Shown in pieces: positions 52,501 through 61,016 of a stretch of 64,000 nt of DNA. A program made the translations under genes and the position numbers. The DNA lies in assembly GCA_018136815.1 (NCBI GenBank), contig CM030934.1, forward strand, positions 1,086,979 to 1,150,978, given 5' to 3'. The first letter of the stretch is position 1. Each line of letters opens with the position of its first letter. A model generated the notes under the pieces. That model did no database searches. It was not told where the DNA came from and worked only from the letters and a program-made list of their open reading frames with translations. The stretch is from Isochrysis galbana. Taxonomy: Eukaryota > Haptophyta > Isochrysidales > Isochrysidaceae.

Positions 52501-53145
52501 GCGGTGGCCATCCTAGCACTTTGTAACTGGTTGTTGCTATGTGCTCTCGGAGAGACGTCCTTAGGAGCCGAGCCACTTGCATCCCTCGGGACTTCTCTTG
52601 GGGCCATTGCGTGGGCATCTCAATTTGGTGCTGTTGCGCTGCTTGAGGCCTCAGTGATGCACGTTGCCACATCCCACGCCATCTCACGGATTGGCCCGGA
52701 CATGCACGTGAGGCAGCATGATGCGGAGGGAGGTGATGATTGGCGCTCCATTCCACGATGGCTTCGCTTCCTCCCTCCTGCGGACGACCCTGCGTCCATT
52801 GCGGTGCACGAGCTGTCGCAACGCATGCGCCCTATCTCGCTATGGTTCGGTCGCATGGCCATGATTGCCCTCGCGTCACTTGGGCTGCGCGCCGACGTTG
52901 ATTCGGCAGCTGGCATATTGCACACAGTTTTAGAACGGCCAAACTCGTCGCCCGTTGCTGAATTACTTCGGGCTAGCAATGCGGAGAGGAGAGACCTTCG
53001 TGGTCCACCTGCGTTTGGAGTACAAGAATCACCCTTGATTCAACGGCCAATGGAGCGCGCGGCGTCCCTCTATGACGCTGTCGGCGAAATAGAACCGATC
53101 TCGCTCGACGTTGTCATGCAAGATATTTGGCCCGATGACTTGTGA
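49512..53145 (+). CDS. RSH (ppGpp synthetase) with TGS and C-terminal light-harvesting-like membrane domain
   Basis: Exons 49512-49727, 49796-50142, 50266-50987, 51133-51230 and 51448-53145 join in frame to 1026 residues (a further in-frame 57- or 60-bp intron after 49867 is possible). The Ala/Arg-rich start (MACLLHACALALAPARLAVM) suits a plastid transit peptide. An HD-like region (KHAVAVARVLAELRM, LLAGVCEDAGI) has lost the His-Asp pair, so ppGpp hydrolysis is unlikely. The synthetase domain looks complete: SKMRRKGITLNDLHDVLGLR, then RIKDYIACPKQNGYQSLH (residue 534 on) and EVQVRTAEMHRYAEYG (561 on). A TGS domain lies at 686-758. Residues 806-945 are three hydrophobic segments with EAELKHGAVAILAL and WFGRMAMIALAS, matching helices 1 and 3 of the chlorophyll-binding LHC/ELIP family. 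This predicts a membrane-anchored alarmone synthetase in the plastid. Confidence 0.82.
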
Positions 53146-54861
53146 CTCCATCTCTTCAAAATACTATTAAGATTATGAAGATATCATCTTGTGTTGTGGG
53201 CAGGGGGAGGCCGTTTCCCCGTCGGGACCGCCCCTTTCCTCCTTTTACTTTCTACTTCTACGTTCGTTCGACTTTCTTCCTTCCTCTTGGGATCCTCCGA
53301 CGGTCCGTTCTCGTGGGGTTCCCTTCGCGATGATTCCCGTATTTTTTATTCCGCAGTGCAGTGGTCCTAAACCTTAAAATATTCGGTTAAAAAAATCTGA
53401 AGATTCAAGAATAACACCTAGTAGTACTACTATTCCGGTAACCTCTACCTCACGACTGTTATCGCCCTTCCTTCCCTTCCCTCCGCATCTTCGCCTTCCC
53501 CCCTCGTTCCTTCTCCTTCGTCTTCGGAGGTGCGGCCCAGGTGCGCTACCATGGGCCCGGCTTGGAATTGGAGTGTGAGTGTGAGTTTTAGGCAGGCCTT
53601 TTGTTTTGTGCTTTTTGCAATTCGTTTCCTATTCGGAGTGTCAGTGTCACATGCGCCGTGCACTTGTGTGCGTGAATCGTTTTGGGTCCCTTTACGAGTC
53701 GGGATTGTCTCTATCGTGCGCGCTTCGTTTGTTTCGTTTAGCGTCACGGCTCCAAGATGAGGTCGCGTTCCGTCGAATAATACTACTATATAATATGGAA
53801 CGGGTTCAATTTGAGATTGATTTGAGCCGCGGCTGTGTAGGGGCCAGCTTTCAGACTTACGCCTTACGGCTTTCCATATGGGATGCGGCTGTGAGCCAGC
53901 TTGTCTTGGCTGGTGGCTTGCCACTGGTGACTGGGATGAGTTGTGGGCTGTGTGATCCTTGCTGGCCATGGTGGACGTGTTACGTGTTGGTGCCCAGCAG
54001 TCAGGCGGTCGCGCACGGGCCGAGTCTCGTGCGCACCTGGGTCGGGGGGGGCGCCCTCGCTCGTGGGCGCTTCGGGTGCGCGGCGTCGAGCATAGCCCGA
54101 TTGTCCGTCGCGGCGGGGGTGGCGGCAGGGGGGGAGGGGAGCGGCGCGCGCTCCATAACCCTATCGTTTTAACGATAGTTGCAGTTGCCAGTTTGCTAGG
54201 GGGTGGGCAGTTGTCTTGGGGCAGTTGGGCAGCCTTTTGTTCCGGTGTTGTTTTCGGCTTGTGTAGTTGGTGTAAAGAAAGTTGGGGGGAAATTTGTGTT
54301 CAGAGTTCGGGCAATTCAGAGGCAAGCCCCTTCCAGTCTGCCTCCCGACCCGCTCCCACCCGGCCTGCCGACCGGCCCCGCGCCGGCCTGCCGACCCACT
54401 CCCATCAGGCCTGCCCGTGCCCGCCCGCCCGACCTCCGCCCCGATGCAGATTTTGCCGCAGCGACCCTTGAGGAGCCGGTCGCGTGCCTCAAGAGCGACA
54501 GGTACCGCTTGCTCGTCAGGGTCATCTTGAGCAAGAAGGACGGCAGTTGCCGCACCCTTGAAACCAAAGAAAAGGAGCACAAAGGGGGGAATGGTAAGGG
54601 GAAGAGGGACAAGGGATGTAAGGGCGATGTCGTAGTAGTAGTGGTAAGCCGTGCCGTGTCAGTAGTAGGCGTTAGCCGCGATTCCTCAGACGATTTTTTA
54701 GAAGGACTGCGTGTACCGTGTCTAGAGTAGGCGATAGTCCGGAATCGTCAAGATTTTTTTCTGCTACCAACGTCCAACGAAGCAATCGCTTGCCCGCCGA
54801 CCCCCTTAGCTATTTACCATTTGTGCCCGCAATGCATCCCTCAAGGCGCGTGCCAGACTAT
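53146..54861. other. No gene recognised
   Basis: This lies between the convergent RSH and Trm5-type genes, so both 3' UTRs fall here. A CGTTTTAACG hairpin lies at about 54166-54176. Long Pro/Arg frames around 54330-54470 come from tandem CCGACC/CCTGCC repeats. Nothing supportable as a gene. Confidence 0.4.
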
Positions 54862-56343
54862 TCATAACGGAGGTGGGTGAGCAGCGTCATTCGTCCGCAT
54901 TCTCTTGACAACGGAGCCCTCGTCGACGTCTTTCCAGGCGATAGCACTCGGCAGCACAAAGCTTACGCAAAGCATGAGTTTACTTGGGGCAACATCACGC
55001 ACAATGTGCGCCTCGGCGTCCGGTAGCTTGCAGCCAAGCATTTCCTCAGCGCGTGCTATTACATCGGCACGTGCATCAGCGGCTTTCGAAAAGCAGTAGC
55101 AGTGCACACGTGGTAAGGCTCCCTGCCATGATCTCCGGTCGAATGCGCCCACAAAGGAGTCTAGAAATTCAATGCCAGAGGCAGGAAGATTCATGAGGAC
55201 ATGTTGGAACTCTCCAAAGACAAGAGCGGGCGGCTCGATTACCGGGTCCGAGGAAGAATTGACTGATGACGTGACCGCAGCGGCGGCCGCCCCAGGCATT
55301 CCAGTCAGTCCGCGCAAAAATTCGCGACCGCACATGTTGGAGAGGCGCACCCTGCGGCCAACCTTGTTAGCCTGGACATTCCTACGCAACCAATGCACAG
55401 ATGCAGGGTTCAAATCATTCGCATAGACGAGATGACCGCGAGCGGCCGCAGGGATGGCGAAAGGACCGATGCCGCAGAACATATCACAAATCACGTCCCC
55501 TTCTTGAAGAAGCTCGATGATTCGCCGATGCTCGCGCTCAAGCCGAGAGTTCCAATACACCTCGCGATAGTCCATATGGAAGATGCAGCCGTTCTCGCGG
55601 GTACTTGTGCAAAACGAGTCCTCTCCTGCAATCACCTCCATTGGAAAGACTCGAAACTCGTTCGAGATGCTCTCCACCTTATTCACGACTGTCCTCAAGC
55701 GAGGATTCTTATCGAGAATTACCTGAGCGAAGCGGGTGCTATTGATTGAGTCCTCTCGGTTTGCATTCCAAAGCATATCTGCCCTCACAGCTCCAGCCAC
55801 CACACAGGCTAGTCGCCAGAGATAGAAAAACTTTCGAGAGCGCACCTCGCCAATCAGTCGCTTATACGGCAGGAGCTCGTCGCGCAGATTCATATGAGCG
55901 ATATGACCAATCTGCTCGAAAGCACTTGGGACTTCCATGCCCTCTGGAAGGATTCGACGAAGCACCTGGTCTGCAGTGAACGCGTCGTAACCCAGCTCAA
56001 GGTGATGAGGTACTGCTTCGGCCCCCTCCTGCTGCACGAACTCCTTGAGCTCGCTCGGTAGCCCGGTGAGCGCCACATCGGTCACACTCTCGGCCAGCAG
56101 CAGCAGCCTGGTTGTGCCAGGTGACTGCTCGCCATCCGGTTGAATCGGCTTTATCTTGGGCCTGTGGATCACATGGTCCGAAAGCCTCTGCATGAAGGCG
56201 TTGCACTTGCGCGCAGGTATCCGGAGGGCGATCAGCTGCAACGAGATGGTGAAAAGCGCGCGGTCGAGCCTTGGACTGAGCATCGGAGGGGAGGAGGGTG
56301 GGTGGGAGCGCCGACTTGGCGCACGCGAAGGAACGCCGGGCAA
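54862..56343 (-). CDS. TRM5: tRNA (guanine37-N1)-methyltransferase, Trm5 type
   Basis: The continuous frame has 493 codons, but the 123 bases 55723-55845 begin GTGCGC and end CGCTCAG and encode 41 residues with no place in the family: family sequence runs directly from NLRDELLPYKRLIGE to VILDKNPRLRTVVNKV. I therefore read exons 55846-56343 and 54862-55722, giving 452 residues. Family motifs follow: FRVFPMEVIAGE, YREVYWNSRLEREHRRI, the SAM loop CDMFCGIGPFAIPAA, YANDLNPASVHWL and the catalytic-region VLMNLPASGIEFL. The enzyme methylates N1 of G37 next to the anticodon, preventing frameshifting. The first ATG at 56343 is tentative; MLSPRLDRALF downstream is an alternative. Confidence 0.9.
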   Translation of the reverse strand: MPGVPSRAPSRRSHPPSSPPMLSPRLDRALFTISLQLIALRIPARKCNAFMQRLSDHVIHRPKIKPIQPDGEQSPGTTRLLLLAESVTDVALTGLPSELKEFVQQEGAEAVPHHLELGYDAFTADQVLRRILPEGMEVPSAFEQIGHIAHMNLRDELLPYKRLIGEVRSRKFFYLWRLACVVAGAVRADMLWNANREDSINSTRFAQVILDKNPRLRTVVNKVESISNEFRVFPMEVIAGEDSFCTSTRENGCIFHMDYREVYWNSRLEREHRRIIELLQEGDVICDMFCGIGPFAIPAAARGHLVYANDLNPASVHWLRRNVQANKVGRRVRLSNMCGREFLRGLTGMPGAAAAAVTSSVNSSSDPVIEPPALVFGEFQHVLMNLPASGIEFLDSFVGAFDRRSWQGALPRVHCYCFSKAADARADVIARAEEMLGCKLPDAEAHIVRDVAPSKLMLCVSFVLPSAIAWKDVDEGSVVKRMRTNDAAHPPPL

Positions 56344-56604
56344 GGGGACGCCTCAAGCAGCTTTGTGATACTCTTTACTCTACTCCACTCGGTAGGAGTA
56401 CTGTTTGATCCACCCATATGGTGGTCCGTGAATAGATAGCAGCATTGTGTAGATCAAAGGTGACATCATGCGTCTAGCGCTCGTGACGGCGATACAGTGA
56501 CTCTAGACAAGGACGACGTTGCCACACTCAGGGTAGGACCGAGGTATCTACAACAAAACACGATTTATGTTTAAACACTCCCCCACAGCGATATCGCTGA
56601 ACAG

Positions 56605-58903
56605 TTAGGCATTCTCATTCAGTAGGTCATGACGATGACGTAGGAACGATGTCTTGTCTAGACATTTGGTAAAGATATCAGCTGTCATCTTTGATGTGGA
56701 GATCCAATGCGGGACGGAGATGCGGTGAAGGAATTGTTCTCGAGCATATAATAGCCCACGAAGATAATGGCGAGTGCGGGCCGTTACGCCAGGGTTCTTA
56801 ATGGAATCGCGAGTAGCTGAATTGTCAGTGAAGATACGAACCGGCAGCTGTTGCGGGTTATCGAGAAATTCGAACAGATGAAGAGTAAATTGTAGATTTC
56901 GGGCCGATAGAGCATAGATGGCGGTTTCAGCTTCAGCAGATGATTGCGCGACTAATTTGAGCTTCTTGGACTGGTAGGAGATAGATGCTCCCCCATACTT
57001 GATCACGTATCCAGCAAAGGGTTTGGCCAGGGAGCCCCAAGACGAATCGGCATACACTTCAAGCGTTGTGTTAGTCCCATCATAGGTTAGCCCAAGCTGC
57101 TTGGTATGGCGAAGATAACTAACAATGCCGAGGGCGGCATCATAGTTCTCCGGTGAGGGGTCCTGCATGAATTGGCACAAGAATGAGACATAAAATGAGA
57201 TGTCAGGTCGGGTGATAGTCACCCACAATAGAGATCCCATTAGTTGGAGGTAGGATTTCGATCGCATCCGAGACCTATCAACATCAGTTGTGGCACCAGT
57301 TAGTTTATGAAACAATCAATTTTGGAAGAGCAGATGGGTGTGCTAAATGATTTTGTCGTTCGCTCGCTTAGGAAGGTGGTAGCTATTTCCTCAATGTACT
57401 TGGTCTGACGGAGGGTCATACGTCGACTAGATCGCTCACGAGCGATCTCAAAACCGAGAAATCGAGATGGCTCACCAACAATGCTAACATTGAATCTTTT
57501 TGAGTATTGATCGATGAATGAGTCTACCATTTCTCTGCGCCCCTTTGGAAATCGTACCAGCATATTGTCGACATATAACGCAAGGTAGATGGTAAATAAA
57601 ATAATCAATGTTATATCCTAGCCAACCCCACTAGCTAATTGGACACAACTTTTCCGTCCCGGAATCCCGCCATGCCTGACGAGCCAGGTGTCCGAGTGAT
57701 ACCGGGGGGTGGGGGCACTGCCCCCTCCCCTCGATATTTGTCCTCCCCCCAGTGCACGCACCGACCCCGCGCACCCCAGCGCGTCCTCTCCTCGAGTCCA
57801 CGCTGGGGGAAAACCCCTTTCGGGTAAAAGCAACGCGGGGGGGGGGGGCACTCGTGAGATAGGGGCCCAGAAGCGCTAATCTCCCTCGCTAGTGCGAGTG
57901 GCCACGGCGAGCCGCGGCCCTTCCCTCCTGGCTCTGGCGCCCCCGTCTTCTCTTACCCAAACGGGGCGAGAAGACACGTTACTGCCGGAGGGGAGAGCTG
58001 CCGCTCCCCCCTCCCCTCCCTCTTCCCTTTTCCTCCTCTCTTCCCTGCGGCGGGGGCCCATGGCGCGCGCCTGCGGCCCCTCGCTTAGGTCCCCAGATGG
58101 CCTGCAGGGCCTGGGAGCACAGCTCAGGGGGCAGGTGAGGCTGGGGCATGGCCCTGGCCCCTCCTGCCTCTCCCTCGCTGGCGCTCCGAGCCCCTGCGGG
58201 TCGACTGGAGCTGGCTGGGGGGTCCTGAACAGGGGGGCCCAAGGGGAGGAGGGGCTGGTCAGAGGAATGGGCAGGCCACGACGGGCCAGGGCGGGCGAGT
58301 CAGGCGGGCCTGTGAGGAGAGGAATGGGTCAGCAGGGCTGTGTGCTCCTGGCAAGCCATCAGGCGTGCCAGGAGAGTGGGTGGATCCTCCCCCATGGCAG
58401 GGGAGGAGTGGAGAGAGAGGGGGGCTCGTGCCCCCCCATGGGCGAACTAAGTATAAACTTAGTTGAACGCAAGGTAGATGGTAGATCCATCTTCGTGAGT
58501 CCTTTTGAAGAAGTTAGGTTCAACTGCTGATTGTTCAAAGCCAGCTTTTGTTAGTGTGGTTGTATTGGTGATCATATATTGATAGCCGGCTTGCTTGGTG
58601 CCCTCGAGTGGCGCGAGGAGTAGGCACGCTGCGTAATTAGGGTCTTCAAAACCAGTGGGTTGGACTATGTACAACGGATTCCCATCCATGTCGGCCGACG
58701 AAAAGCGAAAAGGCTTTGACTGTGTCAATTTCAAGAAGATCATCATCTGCCTCATTGGTCAGAGCAAGAAAGATTCTCGAGCTTTCGTGTCGCAGTGTTC
58801 CGCAAAAAGTTTCAGTATAGTCAACCCCTGGCACCTGGCTGTAGCCACACGCTACCCACCTGGCCTTGAAGCGCTCCACAGACCCATCCTCATTGTACTT
58901 CAC
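56605..58903 (-). pseudogene. Ty1/copia retrotransposon remnant, RT and RNase H
   Basis: The 5' part (58484-58903) holds RT: MKYNEDGSVERFKARWVACG and YSQVPGVDYTETF, then, after a frameshift near 58700, PTGFEDPNYAACLLLAPLEG and FFKRTHEDGSTIYLA. After an inserted retroposon (57595-58465) the frame resumes with LALYVDNMLVRFPKGRRE (57577 downward), where the usual YVDD is YVDN. It then continues with SRFLGFEIARERSS and the RNase H part DISFYVSFLCQFMQDPSPEN ... AQSSAEAETAIYALSARN, ending at 56605. Integrase and LTRs are absent. The frameshift, the lost catalytic Asp and the insertion make it inactive. Confidence 0.85.
57595..58465 (-). mobile_element. GC-rich retroposon, complete type B copy with 18-bp target duplication
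   Basis: It is inserted in the copia RT, with an exact 18-bp duplication AACGCAAGGTAGATGGTA at 57577-57594 and 58466-58483. On the minus strand it starts with a hairpin (AACTAAGTTTATACTTAGTT), shares about 500 bp with the 773-1518 family, and then has its own 3' half ending TTGATTATTTTATT. 871 bp, no convincing protein. The long duplication and A/T-rich 3' tail point to target-primed reverse transcription by a LINE supplied elsewhere. Confidence 0.85.
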
Positions 58904-58916
58904 CTTGAAGACCTCC

Positions 58917-59821
58917 TAGCTGGGAAACACAGCCGGGGCTCCTCCAAACACAGGAAACACGGTCTGTGTTTGGGTTTCGTAGAAACACAGCCAAACGCCA
59001 AACACAGTCCCAAACACAGCGGGGGAGCGGGGGAGCGGGGGGCCTCTACCTCTACCTACTATCTATATCTGTAACTCTCTCTAAGTATAGTACTTTGTAG
59101 ATTGTCAACATGCCCTGCGCTCGGCTCCGCTGCTCCGCTCCTCCCGCGCGCAGCCCCGCGCTACGCTCCCTTGTGACCGTGCGCGACCCCCCCCCCCCCT
59201 CTCCTCCCTCACACCCATGTTCAACCCCAACCTCGACCGTTCCTGGCGCGCGCGCGCGTGCAACGACGAGGCAGACGAGCAGACGAGGCAGACCCTGCCG
59301 AGACACCGACACCCCGCGGCAGGAGAGGGCACCCACGGTCGTTGCGCCCCTGCAGTGGGCCGTGCTCCTCAACGGAGCGCGAGGCCAGCGGGCGGCCGTC
59401 CTGCAAGACGACGAGGCATGATGTGACGAGGAGGCCCTGCCCGCCGCGCGTGGCGCGTGGCAGGCCGGGAAGCATGACCACCGTTGGCGTGCTCCCCGCC
59501 CGCTACCGGCCTGAGTCAGCCTGTCTGTCCTTCAGTAAGTGCGCAAGCGATCCATTGTCGCGAGGCGCACCAACGCAGTTTGGTTTGGGCATCCGTCATC
59601 ATCCTCGGCCTCGGCGAGGAAGACCCCAACCACACGCTGTGGCGGTGCATTGGTTGTCGTGTGGAGCGGCGCAGCGGCGCGGCAGTGCTGCGCGCGCACG
59701 CCGCTAGCCACTGGCCTGCTGCTAGAAACACGGCGGCCAAACAGGAGGGGGTTTGAAACACGGCAAAACACGGCTGTGTTTGGCTTTCGTAGAAACACGG
59801 TAAACACGTGTTTCCCAGCTA
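58917..59821. mobile_element. TIR element ending TAGCTGGGAAACAC
   Basis: TAGCTGGGAAACAC at 58917 and the inverted GTGTTTCCCAGCTA ending at 59821 form perfect 14-bp ends. Inside both ends are repeated CAAACACAG/CGTAGAAACAC motifs. The 8-bp flanks (AGACCTCC and GGAATCCC) do not match, so no target duplication is visible. The left flank is the copia remnant, and copia similarity does not resume on the right. No transposase is encoded. Confidence 0.65.
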
Positions 59822-61016
59822 GGAATCCCGGTGTCTCGAAGGTTGAAGGTTGCGAGAACCGGTAGGTGGTCGGACGCACCCCCCAATTTTTTTGCTGATC
59901 CATCCTACCATCCTACCGGAACCTATAGGAGCTGCTTATTTATTTAGCCCTTCATTTACCATTTACCCATTGCAGCTGGTGCCCTCCGCACCCCCATAGT
60001 GAGTGACCGGGCTACCAATGCTCGCCCCCTTCTTAGTACTTGAAAAGCCCGTGTGTTTGACCGCCCTACATACTAGTAGTCAAAAGCCCTGTTTGAATGC
60101 CCCTAAAATAGGGAGTTGACAAGAAGAAGAGATTAGGGTGGGCGTAGAGAGTAGAGAAAGGGCCTTACACAAAAGAACGTCTCTGCTGGTGCGGGGGAGG
60201 GAAGGGGGGTGGCCAGTGGCCAGCGCGCCCATCATTTCCGTTTCTTCTGGGAATTCACGAGCAGTCTGCAATCATCTTCCAACCCACCATCATGTCCCAT
60301 GCCTGGGCCTCCTCCGTGCGAGCGGACCTGCGGAAAGAAGTGCTCTATTCACTTAAAGACCAGTCATTTCTCCGGCGGTTTTTCGCGGTTATTGCAGAAT
60401 AAGAGGCGATATACAGTAGCGAAGGTGGAAGATAATGTGATGAAGAGGGCGAGATGGCCGTTTCTCTCCCAATCCCGACAGATGGCTTGCGAGTTGCGAG
60501 ACGCTTGAGGTCCCCTTCTTCAAAGAATTTGGAGTCTCTCATATCTACTTAGTATCGTGGAAATCACGCTAATTTTTGCACAGAGAGAGAGAGCGGAGGA
60601 TGGAATGAGCATGAGGATGTGAGGAGGAGGAGGATGGAAGAATGAAGAGATTCTGGCCTCCTTTTCTATCTTGTAACTTCCTCTGCCTGCTTGTTCTCTT
60701 TCTCTTTTTTCCCTTTCCTGCACTCCTCTCCACTCTGGCTCTCTATCTACAGTAGGAGGAGAGCCGATGCTTCAAGATTTCGATCTTTCCCCTGCGGGCG
60801 CGTCGGTTTCAATCTCTCTCTCCTGCCGGTGCGTGCTGCGCCTCCCCCCCCGCCGCCCCCCCCCCCGCCCCCCGCCCCCCCCCCCCCCGCCTCCCCCCTC
60901 CCCGCCCCCCGGGGCGGGCTTCCCCTAAGCCACAGTGGCCCTCTCCTCTATCCCACTCTCACTCGCCCCTCGCCTGGCTCTGGCCAGACTGCAGCCACAG
61001 TGGCGCGTTGTGCGCG
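59822..61016. other. Intergenic, upstream of the kinase
   Basis: A GTGTGTTTGACCGCCCTA terminus at about 60049-60066 matches the repeat family of 20213-20306. A nearly pure C tract lies at about 60840-60912, within the probable 5' UTR or promoter of the kinase gene. No gene recognised. Confidence 0.4.

Noticed and set aside
53600-54172. A 188-codon frame on the plus strand as a gene.
   Set aside because: Composition changes along the frame, no motif is recognisable, and it lies where the 3' UTRs of two convergent genes are expected.
59100-59430. A small structured RNA gene (the segment is GC-rich and repeated in part at 41640-41700).
   Set aside because: It is explained as the interior of a TIR element with a relic copy, and no RNA family signature is visible.
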